From Gammaproteobacteria bacterium (lineage in GTDB: Bacteria > Pseudomonadota > Gammaproteobacteria > Pseudomonadales > Pseudohongiellaceae), in assembly GCA_029245395.1 (NCBI GenBank), contig JAQWPL010000009.1, forward strand, positions 1-64,000: DNA of 64,000 nucleotides. The letters run 5' to 3'. Every line of letters begins with the position of its first letter. Positions within the stretch are counted from its first letter, which is position 1. A model generated the notes under the pieces. The model was not told the origin of the DNA. It made no database searches and saw nothing but the letters and a program-made list of their open reading frames with translations. A program made the position numbers and the translations under genes. This document shows positions 27,076-38,485 of this stretch, piece after piece.

Positions 27076-27801
27076 TTAGAGGCGAAATTGTTCGCCCAGA
27101 TAGACTTCCCTAACTTGTTGATTATCAAGTATTTCTTCAGGATTTCCTGAAGCTAGTATTGCACCTTCGCTGACAATGTAGGCTTTCTGACAAATATCTA
27201 GGGTTTCCCTGACGTTGTGGTCAGTCACCAGGATACCAATGCCGCGGTTAGACAGGTCGTGAATGATTTGTTTGATGTCATTGACAGAAATTGGATCAAC
27301 ACCGGCAAAAGGCTCATCAAGCAACATGAAAGACGGGTCAGTAGCTAGCGCCCTTGCAATTTCGGCCCGGCGCCTTTCGCCGCCAGACAAACTCATACCT
27401 AGTGTTTCGGCAATATGGTCGATATGAAATTCCTGCATCAGACTTAGCGCTTTCTCTTCTCTTTGTGCTTCGTTTAACGCCTCTCGGGTTTCCAGTATGG
27501 CACGAATATTTTCCCTGACGGTCAGTTTTCGGAAAATGGATGCTTCCTGGGGCAGATAGCCGAGACCTTTTCTGGCCCGTTCATGCATTGGCGCTCTGGT
27601 GATTTCCTCATCATCAATGAACACCTTGCCCTGGTCAGCTTTGATCAAGCCTGTAATCATGTAAAAAGAAGTAGTTTTGCCAGCACCATTCGGGCCGAGC
27701 AAACCGATAATTTCACCACTTTGAATTTCGATTGAAATGTCAGAAACAACTTTTCGGCCCTTGTAGGATTTGGCCAGATTGTCAGCCCGCAATGTTTTCA
27801 T
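27076..27801 (-). CDS. lptB: LPS export ABC transporter ATPase LptB
   Basis: A 241-residue ABC ATPase (the same length as E. coli LptB) that powers extraction of lipopolysaccharide from the inner membrane. It has Walker [17 protein letters not shown], signature [15 protein letters not shown], Walker [16 protein letters not shown] and the H-loop [10 protein letters not shown]. It starts 8 bases after lptA, in the lptC-lptA-lptB unit. Confidence 0.97.
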   Translation of the reverse strand: MKTLRADNLAKSYKGRKVVSDISIEIQSGEIIGLLGPNGAGKTTSFYMITGLIKADQGKVFIDDEEITRAPMHERARKGLGYLPQEASIFRKLTVRENIRAILETREALNEAQREEKALSLMQEFHIDHIAETLGMSLSGGERRRAEIARALATDPSFMLLDEPFAGVDPISVNDIKQIIHDLSNRGIGILVTDHNVRETLDICQKAYIVSEGAILASGNPEEILDNQQVREVYLGEQFRL

Positions 27802-27809
27802 GGCGTGTT

Positions 27810-28340
27810 CTACTGATCGTTTCTGGGTGGGATGAAAAGACTTGCTTGTTCACCATTTTCGCATGCCGGGGTAGTGACGCTTTCGCCAATGTAATAATCA
27901 ATCTGGCAGCCACTCCAGACATTACCGTCTTGGGTAAAAGTTACTTTGCCAATAGCTGACATGTGCTGAGTATCGAAATCCATGATAATGGTGTCTCCCA
28001 CAGCTATTGCCAGCCCCTGGTCGATAGCTGGTTGATGCTGGAAGTGGGCAGGAGCACCTGTCACAGTAACTTTTTTGACTTCTCCATTAATGCTTTCTGT
28101 AATGATTTCCAAGCCACTAATTTTCAACGTGCCTTGAGTTACTACCGCAGGTTCATCAAGACTCCCGTACAACATTTGTTTGCCTTCATCGAGTAAAAAT
28201 TTGCTACTGTTATAATCGATGAGTATAGGTTGCTCAACATCTTCCGGAAGCGCCACCGCGACGGCTACTGGCAGACAGGAGATAAAGGCAAGTAAATAAC
28301 GCACTGAAATGACATAAGTTAAAATGACTTTAATTGTCAT
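27810..28340 (-). CDS. lptA: Periplasmic LPS transport protein LptA
   Basis: A 176-residue OstA-domain protein forming the periplasmic bridge for lipopolysaccharide. A signal peptide (hydrophobic to about residue 30, ending near VAVALPED) precedes the beta-jellyroll, with [18 protein letters not shown] and [15 protein letters not shown] matching the family. It overlaps the end of lptC by 11 bases and is 8 bases from lptB. Confidence 0.92.
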   Translation of the reverse strand: MTIKVILTYVISVRYLLAFISCLPVAVAVALPEDVEQPILIDYNSSKFLLDEGKQMLYGSLDEPAVVTQGTLKISGLEIITESINGEVKKVTVTGAPAHFQHQPAIDQGLAIAVGDTIIMDFDTQHMSAIGKVTFTQDGNVWSGCQIDYYIGESVTTPACENGEQASLFIPPRNDQ

Positions 28341-28980
28341 ATTCTATTTTTCCGTTTGCCAGTTGTTGAATCACGTTGGTATTCAAGTCGGCATTGAATC
28401 CTGTGCTGGAAGATATCATGCCATCTGATTCAAATAAGACGTCGCTGTCGCTGTGCAGGCTTTTCTCTTCCGGATAAATGGTGAGTGTGTCTGTATAAAT
28501 GTTTACTTGAGTCCCATCTGCAGTAACGCCGTTAATAATAACATTTTCGTTCAGCACCAGTCGTTCCTGGTTACGATCCGGATCCATGTCAACACGACCG
28601 CTGACGGAATTGATTTGCCAGTTTGTATTATCCTCCCGGTAAATCAGGAAACTTGGTTGATCAATATCACTGTATTCCGGGTTGGGGTAGTGGGTCACAT
28701 GCTGTGCCTGAAACCGATAATCTGCGCGCCCATTTGATTGGTAATGGATGCTGTCCACGTTTGCCATGAAATAATCATATTCCTGTTCTCCTATGTCCAG
28801 CAGGCTGCTGATACTCAGGATTTCATCCTCAGTGGCGCTGTCCAGCAAATACAGCATTATAATCCCTAGAAAAATTATTCCTGCGAGATGAAACCGTAAA
28901 TTGGAATCGGGTTTTGGTTCGGTTTCAGTAGTTGTTGAAGTCTTATCCAAAATCGTTTTGTCCAAAGGGAGATTGCTCAT
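28330..28980 (-). CDS. lptC: LPS export protein LptC
   Basis: A 216-residue bitopic inner-membrane protein. One membrane segment (LAGIIFLGIIMLYLLDSA, near residues 32-50) is followed by a periplasmic OstA-like domain (YDYFMANVDSIHYQSNG, DMDPDRNQERLVLNENVIIN). It receives lipopolysaccharide from LptBFG and passes it to LptA. The 11-base overlap with lptA and 12-base gap from kdsC support one transcript. It is somewhat longer than the E. coli protein (191) because of its N-terminal cytoplasmic part. Confidence 0.92.
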   Translation of the reverse strand: MSNLPLDKTILDKTSTTTETEPKPDSNLRFHLAGIIFLGIIMLYLLDSATEDEILSISSLLDIGEQEYDYFMANVDSIHYQSNGRADYRFQAQHVTHYPNPEYSDIDQPSFLIYREDNTNWQINSVSGRVDMDPDRNQERLVLNENVIINGVTADGTQVNIYTDTLTIYPEEKSLHSDSDVLFESDGMISSSTGFNADLNTNVIQQLANGKIEYDN

Positions 28981-28992
28981 GACGAGGCCGAT

Positions 28993-29532
28993 TTATTGAT
29001 AAGGGCTGACTGCTTCATCATAATTGCCTTGAGCAGAAAGTATCCAGTCACATATTTCCCGCACGGCACCTCTGCCGCCTTCTCTGCTTGTAACAGCATC
29101 TGCGGCTTCCTTTACAAGCATATGGGCATTTGGAACGGAGATCCCAAACTGCGACTTTTTGATGCAGGCAAGATCAGGTAGATCGTCACCAGCATAGGCA
29201 ACATCTGAATAATTCAGGCCCTGGTCTGAAAGTATTTCATCCAATACATTTAATTTGTCATCTGACCCCTGATAAATAATATCGATGCCAAGGCTGGCAG
29301 CTCTCTGAGCGACTATATCTGATTGTCTGCCCGTGATGATGGCAACTTTAACGCCACTGCTTTGCAGGAGCTTCAGGCCCAGGCCGTCCATTGTGTTGAA
29401 GGCCTTTGTTTCTTCTCCGTTGCTGGAAAAATACAAAGAGCCGTCAGTCATAACACCGTCTACATCCAGTACCAGAAGTTGTACAGAGCCGGCGAGCTGG
29501 TTGATTTGTTCCTGGTTTGAATTTCCTGCCAT
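28993..29532 (-). CDS. kdsC: 3-deoxy-D-manno-octulosonate 8-phosphate phosphatase
   Basis: A 179-residue HAD phosphatase (C0 type, no cap) removing phosphate in Kdo synthesis. Motif I is VLDVDGVMTDG (two catalytic Asp), motif II IITGRQ, motif III Lys in SDDKLNVL and motif IV YAGDDLPDLACI. It lies 36 bases after kdsD and 12 bases before lptC. Confidence 0.96.
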   Translation of the reverse strand: MAGNSNQEQINQLAGSVQLLVLDVDGVMTDGSLYFSSNGEETKAFNTMDGLGLKLLQSSGVKVAIITGRQSDIVAQRAASLGIDIIYQGSDDKLNVLDEILSDQGLNYSDVAYAGDDLPDLACIKKSQFGISVPNAHMLVKEAADAVTSREGGRGAVREICDWILSAQGNYDEAVSPYQ

Positions 29533-29568
29533 AGTCTTTCTGCTGATTGAATTTAAAGGATTGCTTGT

Positions 29569-30540
29569 TTAGACAACGTTCGCTTTCAATAAGTCATGCA
29601 TAGCCACAATGCCGGAAAACCCGGAAGAATCATCCATAACAAGCAATGTATAAACCTCATTGTCCTGCATGATTTTTGCTGCTTCTGAAGCCAGGGAATT
29701 TGGTGTGATGGATTTGAAGGTCGTTGTCATGACCTCTTTTATCGGTGTGTTATGGATATCCCTGCCTTCATCCAAAAAGCGTCTTAAATCACCATCGGTA
29801 AAAACGCCACTGACTTCATTAGCCTGGTTGGTAACAGTTGTCATACCAAGTTTCTTGGCAGATATTTCAAGCAGGGATTCCCTGACACTGGTGCCTTCAC
29901 TGACCCTTGGTATGGCATCTCCGGCATGCATAATATCGCTGACTTTAAGAAGCAACCTGCGACCCAGATTGCCCCCGGGGTGGGAGAGTGCGAAATCCTC
30001 AGCAGTAAATCCGCGCGCATCCAGCAATGCCATGGCCAGGGCATCACCCAGGACAAGGGCGGCAGTGGTGCTGGTAGTAGGCGCCAGGCCAAGTGGACAG
30101 GCTTCCTGTTCAACACTCGCATCCAGATTTGCATTGGCCTGCCTGGCGAGGAGCGAAGCAGGATTGCCTGTCAAGGCTATGAGTGGAACGCCTTTTCTTT
30201 TCAACACAGGCAAAATTGTTTCGAGTTCCGGGGTAGTCCCTGAATTGGAGATGGCAATGACCACGTCCCGATCTGTCACCATGCCAATATCGCCATGGCT
30301 GGCTTCAGCCGCATGCACAAATTGGGCAGGGGTTCCTGTGCTGGCCAGAGTGGCGGCGATCTTATTGGCTATATGGCCGGATTTGCCGATACCCATGACA
30401 ATCACCCGACCCTGACATTGGAGAATAATTTCGCAGGCACTGATGAATTCGTCGTTAATCCGAGTGGTCAGATTTTCAACTGCTTCATACTCAAGTTCTA
30501 TAGTGCGAATGGCGCTGCTTTTTAGCGCTGGTTTATCCAT
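29569..30540 (-). CDS. kdsD: D-arabinose-5-phosphate isomerase
   Basis: A 323-residue isomerase that turns ribulose-5-phosphate into arabinose-5-phosphate for Kdo. It has an N-terminal SIS domain (MGIGKSGHIANKIAATLAST, HAAEASHGDIGM, AISNSGTTPE) and a C-terminal CBS pair (residues about 205-320). It lies 18 bases after the exchanger gene and before kdsC, the standard order. Confidence 0.96.
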   Translation of the reverse strand: MDKPALKSSAIRTIELEYEAVENLTTRINDEFISACEIILQCQGRVIVMGIGKSGHIANKIAATLASTGTPAQFVHAAEASHGDIGMVTDRDVVIAISNSGTTPELETILPVLKRKGVPLIALTGNPASLLARQANANLDASVEQEACPLGLAPTTSTTAALVLGDALAMALLDARGFTAEDFALSHPGGNLGRRLLLKVSDIMHAGDAIPRVSEGTSVRESLLEISAKKLGMTTVTNQANEVSGVFTDGDLRRFLDEGRDIHNTPIKEVMTTTFKSITPNSLASEAAKIMQDNEVYTLLVMDDSSGFSGIVAMHDLLKANVV

Positions 30541-30558
30541 AACGGAGTCGGAATATCC

Positions 30559-31551
30559 TCAGGAGCCGATGATCAGTAAGGCAGTGTAAGCGATATAGAT
30601 AGTCAATAAAACTGTGCCGGCAACACGTCCGATCCGTTGCTTTTTCCGTGATCGCATATATAAAAAGTAGGCACAGCCCAGAGTGATGATCATCATGGTG
30701 GCGTAATCCCTGGTAAGTACTACAGGCTGGATTACAACCGGTGAAATCAGGGCAGGCACTGGCAAAACCAGAAGTATATTCATGATGTTGGAACCAATGA
30801 TATTGCCAAGTACCAGGCCATAGTGGCCCTTCAAGGCGCTGGTCATTGAGGTGGCTAGCTCAGGCAGACTAGTCCCTATAGCCATAACCGTAAGACCGAT
30901 AATCAGTTCACTGATACCAAGTGTAGTGGCGACACTGCGCGCCCCTTCTACCAGAATATTGGCGCTGATGATCAGCAGAATGAGTCCGAAGAAAAGGAGT
31001 GTCAATGCCTTTGGTGTCGACATTTCACCGATAAAATCTTCCGAAATCTCTTGGGGATCAATAATTGTTCCCACTTCTCCTTCTTCATCGACATTAAGCA
31101 CTTGTAGATTTTTCAGGATGCACCATATAAATACCACAGCGAGAAATAGCAGCAGCACTCCATCAAAATAGTTCAGGGTGAAGTCGGCAAAAATCACGAA
31201 GCAGATGGCAGAAACACCAAGAAGCGCCGGTAATTCCTTTTTCATTAACGACAGGGGAATTTCAATAGGATGAATCAGGACTGTAATTGCCAGTACAATG
31301 CCCAGGTTGGCGATATTGGAGCCGATGGCATTGCCTATGGCAATGCTTGGCGAACCTTGTAGTGAGGCAGTTGCAGAGGTAAAAATTTCAGGAGCCGAGG
31401 TGCCAAAGGCGACAATCGTCAAACCGATTACCAAGGGTGAGACACCAAGATTACGTGCAGTGGTTGAAGCACCAAGGACAAATCTGTCCGCGCTCCATAT
31501 CAAGCCCGCGAATCCAAAAACGATATAGACCGCGGATAAATAAATACCCAT
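30559..31551 (-). CDS. Calcium/sodium antiporter (CaCA family, YrbG type)
   Basis: A 330-residue inner-membrane exchanger with about ten membrane segments and two alpha repeats: FGTSAPEIFTSATAS with GNAIGSNIANLG, and IGTSLPELATSMTS with GNIIGSNIMNIL. A charged cytoplasmic loop (DEEGEVGTIIDPQE) splits the halves. It opens the kdsD-kdsC-lptCAB-rpoN unit, as yrbG does in E. coli. Substrate ions are assigned by family. Confidence 0.9.
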   Translation of the reverse strand: MGIYLSAVYIVFGFAGLIWSADRFVLGASTTARNLGVSPLVIGLTIVAFGTSAPEIFTSATASLQGSPSIAIGNAIGSNIANLGIVLAITVLIHPIEIPLSLMKKELPALLGVSAICFVIFADFTLNYFDGVLLLFLAVVFIWCILKNLQVLNVDEEGEVGTIIDPQEISEDFIGEMSTPKALTLLFFGLILLIISANILVEGARSVATTLGISELIIGLTVMAIGTSLPELATSMTSALKGHYGLVLGNIIGSNIMNILLVLPVPALISPVVIQPVVLTRDYATMMIITLGCAYFLYMRSRKKQRIGRVAGTVLLTIYIAYTALLIIGS

Positions 31552-31817
31552 GTATTTTTCCTGGACAGCAGCAAAGAAGATATGCAGTGTCTGACGTATA
31601 AAACTTCACTCAATATGGCAAGACTGCTACTAATAATCAAGTGGATTGACCGCTTACAGTAAATTCTTGCAGGTAATTTTTATAAATCTGCATTTCCTGT
31701 AAAATATCGGCTTATCGAATAACTGGCTGAAACTTTTTACAGTACTTTCGTTCTTAATACAGGCTGTGAAAACAAGAAATACCTGTGAATTCTTAAATAG
31801 AAACATGGAGTAATAAA

Positions 31818-32450
31818 ATGAACACCTTACGCAGAATGGTGTTAGCACTAGGTATTTTTATTGGAGCCAACTTCAATGTTTTGCTGGTATCCGCTCAGGA
31901 ATTATCTGCCCAGGAAGCGGTAGACCAGTACATTTCCGGTTTACTAACAACAATGGAGACTATCAGGCCGCTCTATGAGTCTGACCAGGCAGCCTATTTT
32001 GGTGCAGTAGAAAATGAACTCACTTCATTCGTGGATTTCAGGGAAGTAGCGCGTGGCGTTATGGCCAAATATGGGCAGGGGCCAAATGGTGCCACTGTCG
32101 AGCAATTAAGCCGATTTGCTATCGTGTTTCGTTCGTCTCTTGTGGAATTTTACGGAAGCGCCCTGGCAGAATATGGCGGTGTGGAATATGAGTTTCTGGA
32201 AAACCGTACTGAGTCAAGCAACCCGGAACGATCGTCCAATGTGCGTATGTCATTGCTTGGAGATGACGGGGACAGGATAGAAGTGCAGTACACTATGTTT
32301 CTCAATGAAGACCGGATTTGGAAATTACGAAACCTGTATGTCGAAGGGGTGAATTTAAGAAGGCAGTATTATTCCCGTTTCGACAATTTGATGAACAGAA
32401 ACGATTTTGATATCGACAGGGTGATAGGTCTCTGGGAAGTGGAAGAGTAA
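31818..32450 (+). CDS. mlaC: Phospholipid-transport periplasmic protein MlaC
   Basis: A 210-residue protein with a signal peptide (cleavage near LLVSAQE) and the MlaC/Ttg2D fold: VDQYISGLLTTM, FVDFREVARGVMAKYG, FRSSLVEFYGSALAEY and a C-terminal WKLRNLYVEGVNL motif. MlaC shuttles phospholipids between the outer-membrane MlaA complex and MlaFEDB. In most relatives mlaF-mlaE-mlaD come just before mlaC and mlaB after it; here neither is present, and the upstream neighbour is the divergent exchanger gene. The 266-base divergent gap must hold its promoter; I see no convincing boxes. Confidence 0.88.
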   Translation: MNTLRRMVLALGIFIGANFNVLLVSAQELSAQEAVDQYISGLLTTMETIRPLYESDQAAYFGAVENELTSFVDFREVARGVMAKYGQGPNGATVEQLSRFAIVFRSSLVEFYGSALAEYGGVEYEFLENRTESSNPERSSNVRMSLLGDDGDRIEVQYTMFLNEDRIWKLRNLYVEGVNLRRQYYSRFDNLMNRNDFDIDRVIGLWEVEE

Positions 32451-32464
32451 ATAAATAGTTAATT

Positions 32465-32491
32465 GATAGTAAATAGATAGTAAATAGATAG
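32465..32491. repeat. AT-rich 11-bp tandem repeat
   Basis: Two exact units (GATAGTAAATA) and part of a third lie between mlaC and ibaG. Confidence 0.7.
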
Positions 32492-32499
32492 AAAATAAA

Positions 32500-32742
32500 A
32501 TGGCTATGACAACTGAAGAAATAGAAACAATGCTGGTGGGTGAATTTGATAACGCCGACATCGCCGCAACAGGCCAGGATGGTAGTTACCAGGTGCGAAT
32601 TGTTTCCGATGCTTTTGAAGGACTCAATGCTGTAAAAAGGCAGCAGGCCGTTTATCGTGTGTTGAACTCCCACATTGCCAGTGGAGCAATACATGCCATA
32701 AACATGCATCTACTAACCAGTGGGGAAGCTGCAGCAACCTGA
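32500..32742 (+). CDS. ibaG: BolA-family protein IbaG/YrbA
   Basis: An 80-residue BolA-type protein. The class II KH-like fold markers are seen: EIETMLVGEFDNADIA, the YQVRIVSDAFEGLNAVKRQQ loop-helix with the BolA signature (F-X-G-hydrophobic-X3-R-X-Q), and a C-terminal IHAINMHLLT strand. E. coli IbaG has about 84-89 residues and the same location before murA. A likely Fe-S/glutaredoxin partner role is known for the family. A terminator follows 21 bases after the stop. Confidence 0.93.
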   Translation: MAMTTEEIETMLVGEFDNADIAATGQDGSYQVRIVSDAFEGLNAVKRQQAVYRVLNSHIASGAIHAINMHLLTSGEAAAT

Positions 32743-34236
<1,494 letters not shown>

Positions 34237-34287
34237 GCGGCAGGTCATTTGCTGGCTAAACGCGAATCAAATGTAAATCAGTAAAAG

Positions 34288-34923
34288 ATGAATGATAAAA
34301 AATTGGTAATAGCCCTTACCAAGGGCCGAATTCTTGAAGAAGTATTGCCACTGCTTGAAACGGTAGGGCTTAGTCCTGCCGAGGATATTAATAAAAGTCG
34401 CAAACTGATTTTTGACACCAACCTGGAAGATATTCAATTAATGATCTTGCGCGGATCTGATGTGCCTACCTATGTCGAACTGGGCAGTGCCGATATAGGT
34501 ATCACCGGTAAAGACATTCTTATGGAAAATGGCTCGGATGGCTACTATGAGCCTCTGGATCTGAAGTTGGCAACATGCAGGTTGATGACGGCAGCACCTG
34601 TAAACCAGACAACAACCCCAAAAAGACTGCGAGTAGCCAGCAAGTTTGTAAATATTGCCAAGAATTATTTTTCGGGCCAGGGTCGACAAGTGGATATCAT
34701 CAAGCTCAATGGAGCGTTGGAGCTTGCGCCCATCATGGGTTTGGCTGATTGTATCGTTGATATAGTCGATACGGGCAACACGCTTAAAGCCAATGGCCTG
34801 GAAACGCGTGAACACATTGCGGATGTCAGTACACGAGTCATCGTGAACAAAGCGGCCATGAAAATTAAACACGATCGTATTCAGTCATTACTGGAGCGAT
34901 TGTCCGAAGCTGTATCTGATTAA
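34288..34923 (+). CDS. hisG: ATP phosphoribosyltransferase, short form
   Basis: First enzyme of histidine synthesis, 211 residues. It has the catalytic core only ([28 protein letters not shown], and the PRPP loop [16 protein letters not shown]) and lacks the C-terminal regulatory domain of the E. coli enzyme, so it needs a HisZ regulatory subunit encoded elsewhere. murA-hisG-hisD is the Pseudomonas order. It is 34 bases from hisD. Confidence 0.96.
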   Translation: MNDKKLVIALTKGRILEEVLPLLETVGLSPAEDINKSRKLIFDTNLEDIQLMILRGSDVPTYVELGSADIGITGKDILMENGSDGYYEPLDLKLATCRLMTAAPVNQTTTPKRLRVASKFVNIAKNYFSGQGRQVDIIKLNGALELAPIMGLADCIVDIVDTGNTLKANGLETREHIADVSTRVIVNKAAMKIKHDRIQSLLERLSEAVSD

Positions 34924-34957
34924 ATTAGAAAGACAAGAATCAATAGAGAACCTTGCC

Positions 34958-36286
34958 ATGCCTGTCGTGATCAAACAACTTGATTATGCTAATACTGATT
35001 TTCGTTCAGAGCTGGATAAAGCTTTGGCCTGGGACAGTATTTCTGATCAAGCTGTTCAGAAATCAGTTAACACCATACTTGCAGATGTCAGGAGCAGGGG
35101 TGATGAGGCTGTAGTTGAATGGACCAACAAGCTGGATGGACTAACAGTTGATTCAGCGGCAGCACTTGAAATCAGCAGGGATGAACTGAAGGAAAGCCTA
35201 AGCAAGATCTCCTCTGAGCAAGCTGTAGCCTTGGAAAAAGCGGCTGGGCGAATCCGCCGTTACCACGAAAAACAGAAACAGGATTCCTGGCAATATAGTG
35301 AATCAGACGGTTCTGTGTTCGGGCAGAAGGTCACCCCGATTGATCGCGTTGGCATGTATGTCCCCGGCGGTAAAGCTTCCTATCCTTCTACAGTCCTTAT
35401 GGATGCTATTCCTGCCAGGGTCGCGGGTGTTAAGGAAATCATTGCTACCTTGCCAACACCAGGAGGAGCAAAAAACACTCTGGTGCTGGCCGCTCTTGCC
35501 CTGGCTGAAGTAGATCGGGTATTTACTGTGGGTGGCGCTCAGGCAATAGCCGCTTTGGCTTACGGAACTTCAAGTATTCCCCGTGTCGACAAGATAGTCG
35601 GGCCGGGTAATATCTATGTGGCAACAGCTAAAAAGGCCGTGTTTGGCCAGGTTGGCATTGATATGGTTGCAGGCCCGTCAGAAATCCTGGTTATTTGTGA
35701 TGGCCAAACCAATCCAGACTGGATTGCTATGGACCTGTTTTCACAGGCTGAGCATGATGAGGATGCTCAATCTATCCTGGTAAGCAATGATCCGGCGTTC
35801 ATGGATGCTGTTGCACAGAGTATTGAAAGACTACTGCCTGATATGCCGCGCCGTGACATCATCACTGCTTCCCTGGAAAAACGCGGGATTTTTATCAAAG
35901 TCAGTGACCTGCAGGAGGCGGCAGAAGTCTGCAACCTGGTAGCGCCAGAACATGTGGAGCTTTCTGTGGAAGATCCCGAGAGTCTGCTAGGCGAAATCAG
36001 ACATGCCGGCGCCATCTTTTTGGGCCGTTATAGTTCTGAGTCGTTAGGTGACTATTGCGCAGGTCCTAGCCATGTCTTACCGACGTCGGGAACCGCCAGA
36101 TTTTCTTCTGCACTGGGAGTCTATGATTTTCAAAAGCGCTCTTCTATCATCAATTGTTCTGAAGAGGCTGCCAGGGAATTGGCTAACACAGCATCAGTGC
36201 TCGCTAATGCAGAGGGATTGATTGCGCACGCCCGTGCAGCAGAATTGAGGAACGAAGAAAGCGAAGGGAGCCAGGAGAAGGGGTAG
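34958..36286 (+). CDS. hisD: Histidinol dehydrogenase
   Basis: Zn-dependent NAD enzyme for the last two steps of histidine synthesis; 442 residues. Seen: [46 protein letters not shown] and the zinc/catalytic-His regions [10 protein letters not shown] and APEHVELS. hisC, next in many relatives, is absent; a protease gene follows on the other strand. Confidence 0.97.
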   Translation: MPVVIKQLDYANTDFRSELDKALAWDSISDQAVQKSVNTILADVRSRGDEAVVEWTNKLDGLTVDSAAALEISRDELKESLSKISSEQAVALEKAAGRIRRYHEKQKQDSWQYSESDGSVFGQKVTPIDRVGMYVPGGKASYPSTVLMDAIPARVAGVKEIIATLPTPGGAKNTLVLAALALAEVDRVFTVGGAQAIAALAYGTSSIPRVDKIVGPGNIYVATAKKAVFGQVGIDMVAGPSEILVICDGQTNPDWIAMDLFSQAEHDEDAQSILVSNDPAFMDAVAQSIERLLPDMPRRDIITASLEKRGIFIKVSDLQEAAEVCNLVAPEHVELSVEDPESLLGEIRHAGAIFLGRYSSESLGDYCAGPSHVLPTSGTARFSSALGVYDFQKRSSIINCSEEAARELANTASVLANAEGLIAHARAAELRNEESEGSQEKG

Positions 36287-36311
36287 AACAAGGAGCGCAA
36301 GCAGAAAAAGT

Positions 36312-37523
36312 TTAGTTCTGTGGGCAGCCGTCTATCAACAGACTTTCTCCACAGGGATCTGGATCCAGAAAGTTTTGTTCTTCATAATCCCAGTAAATAA
36401 ATGCTTCTCCCACACCAAGAACAATAGGGATGGTCAGGATTTTACCTTCCCTGAAAACCTCTGCGATAATTGTCTCACCAGGTCCTAAATCACTAACAGT
36501 CTGAATAGCATATGCTTGTGCTTCCGGGCTATTAATTTCAATTCCTACCAGAGAAAGAATGATATCTTTTATTCTCAAACCTGCTTTTTCTGCAGGGCCG
36601 TTCAGCAGCATTTCCTGCACGAGGATTCCTTGCACATCCGCATCAACCAGCATACTGCTGGCAATGCGGCCAAAATATTCACCATCAACACCAAGATAAC
36701 CGCCAGGATCCTGGTCAATATAGTTCTGCATCAGTGCAAACGCATTTTGCGCAGGAACAGCGAAACTGATGCCTTCTGAACCGCCGGATTCGCTGACAAT
36801 GGTGGAATTGATGCCAATAAGCCGGCCATTCACATCAATCAAGGCACCGCCGGAATTCCCGGGATTGATGGCAGCATCGGTCTGGATCCTGTAACTTTCA
36901 TTGGCTTTTAATAGTGCGCTGATAATGCCCTGGGTATAGGATTGACCGATATTTCTTGGATACCCTATGGCAAGTACTATATCGCCTGCATCAAGAGAGT
37001 TTTCCTCTGCCGGTGCCATATAAGCCAGATCAGTTTCTTCTACTTTCAACAACGCCAGGTCGTTTCGACGGTCTAATACAATAGGGCGGGCTTCCAGGCT
37101 ACGTCCGTCATACAGGGTGACTGTAATTTCCGGAAGAGAGCTATTGACGATATCGGTTCCCTGAATTTCAAAAATATGGTAACTGGTTATGATGTAACCA
37201 TCGGGGGAAATAATGACGCCTGATCCCAGGCTGGTGCTTTCATCATTTAGGAGGAATCGCTGCCTTACGAGAGGGTTGAAGATACGCTGATTTTCTCTTC
37301 TGACATCTGCTGTTGAGTTGATACTGACAACAGCAGGTGCAGCTTTTGAAATTGCATCCGAGTAGGAAAAAGAATTCTGGGTAAGCTCTTGGATATTTTC
37401 TTTTGGGAGATAGGCATCCAGACCTGGAATAATTACAGCCAGGCGTGGAAGCTGCAACAGAACAATGCCAAAGACGAGTCCTGCAACAGCGGGCCAGAGA
37501 ATAAAATTGATTACTCTGTTCAT
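36312..37523 (-). CDS. DegS/AlgW-type membrane-anchored serine protease
   Basis: A 403-residue S1C protease with an N-terminal membrane anchor (residues about 5-30), a trypsin-like domain and one PDZ domain. The triad is visible: His in IITSYHIFEIQG, Asp in RRNDLALLKV, Ser in AAINPGNSGGALID; the PDZ runs from about residue 285 (GILVQEMLLNGPAEKAGLRIKD). DegS/AlgW senses misfolded porins and starts RseA/MucA cleavage, releasing sigma-E. With one PDZ and an uncleaved anchor this is the DegS/AlgW type rather than DegP. The DegS-like gene next to hisD or the Nif3-like gene is common in relatives. Confidence 0.88.
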   Translation of the reverse strand: MNRVINFILWPAVAGLVFGIVLLQLPRLAVIIPGLDAYLPKENIQELTQNSFSYSDAISKAAPAVVSINSTADVRRENQRIFNPLVRQRFLLNDESTSLGSGVIISPDGYIITSYHIFEIQGTDIVNSSLPEITVTLYDGRSLEARPIVLDRRNDLALLKVEETDLAYMAPAEENSLDAGDIVLAIGYPRNIGQSYTQGIISALLKANESYRIQTDAAINPGNSGGALIDVNGRLIGINSTIVSESGGSEGISFAVPAQNAFALMQNYIDQDPGGYLGVDGEYFGRIASSMLVDADVQGILVQEMLLNGPAEKAGLRIKDIILSLVGIEINSPEAQAYAIQTVSDLGPGETIIAEVFREGKILTIPIVLGVGEAFIYWDYEEQNFLDPDPCGESLLIDGCPQN

Positions 37524-37673
37524 GTGGCACCTTATGCCTGTTTATAGAGAGGGTGTTGTGTCTTTGCTATGATTACGAACAGACAAGTATAACGCAAATC
37601 CCCTAGTGTCACAGGGTGATGCTGAAAAGGCAGGCATTAGAAATACCCTATATCTCCATGGAGACTTCTTGAT

Positions 37674-38435
37674 ATGGCCATAAGCATGGTAGAAATGCAG
37701 TCGGCGCTAAATGAGCTTCTTAGACCGAATGAATTCAGAGACTATTGCCCCAACGGTCTTCAGGTCGAAGGCAAAGCACAAATTGCGAACCTGGTTACCG
37801 GGGTCACAGCTAGCTTGGCACTAATTGAGGAAGCCGTTGAAAAAGGGGCAGATGCCATTCTTGTACATCATGGCTATTTCTGGAAAGGCGAAGATCCTAC
37901 GGTCACAGGTATTCGCAAAAACCGTCTCAAACTTCTACTGGATAATGATATCAATTTGTTTGGCTTTCATTTGCCTCTGGATGCCCATCCCAAGCTGGGT
38001 AATAACGCTCAACTTGGATTAAAACTGGGTTTTAGCACTGAAGCAGACCTGGATCCGCAACATAAAAGCCGTGTGGGTGTTTGGGGAAGCCTTGAAGAGC
38101 CCTGTAATGGTAAGGAATTGGTTGAGAGAATAACTAATCAACTAAACAGAGCCCCTTTTCATATACAGGGAGAAAAGGAAACCATTGAAAAAATTGGCTG
38201 GTGCACAGGGTCGGCCCAAAGTTATATTGAGCTTGCTTATGAGGCAGGGGTTGATGCTTATTTAACGGGCGAAGTATCAGAGCAGACTGTGCATTTTGCC
38301 CGTGAAACCGGGATGCATTTTTTTGCCGCAGGCCACCATGCCACCGAGCGCTACGGTGTTCAGGCAGTCGGGCAATACCTTGCCGGTGAATTTGGTCTGA
38401 ACCACGAGTTTATTGATATTGATAATCCTGTTTAA
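37674..38435 (+). CDS. Nif3-like dinuclear metal-centre protein (YbgI family)
   Basis: A 253-residue Nif3/YbgI protein (E. coli YbgI 247). The metal site is read from DAILVHHGYFWKG (His pair), HLPLDAHPKLGNN, and the C-terminal AAGHHATERYGVQAVG. Family members form toroidal hexamers; biochemical role remains poorly defined despite the old label GTP cyclohydrolase type 2. It is divergent from the protease gene and begins a run of four small plus-strand genes. Confidence 0.9.
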   Translation: MAISMVEMQSALNELLRPNEFRDYCPNGLQVEGKAQIANLVTGVTASLALIEEAVEKGADAILVHHGYFWKGEDPTVTGIRKNRLKLLLDNDINLFGFHLPLDAHPKLGNNAQLGLKLGFSTEADLDPQHKSRVGVWGSLEEPCNGKELVERITNQLNRAPFHIQGEKETIEKIGWCTGSAQSYIELAYEAGVDAYLTGEVSEQTVHFARETGMHFFAAGHHATERYGVQAVGQYLAGEFGLNHEFIDIDNPV

Positions 38436-38446
38436 AAAGGATGCAG

Positions 38447-38470
38447 GGATAAAAGGATAAAAGGATAAAA
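38447..38470. repeat. Three exact tandem octamers
   Basis: GGATAAAA occurs three times in a row between the Nif3-like gene and the SUI1 gene. The purine-rich unit also forms part of the ribosome-binding region of the next gene. Confidence 0.8.
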
Positions 38471-38485
38471 GGTGAACCAGTAACA

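Noticed and set aside
29660-30415. A 251-residue plus-strand frame opposite kdsD
   Set aside because: kdsD is certain on the other strand; the frame is a shadow rich in Ser/Arg/Ala with no family motif.
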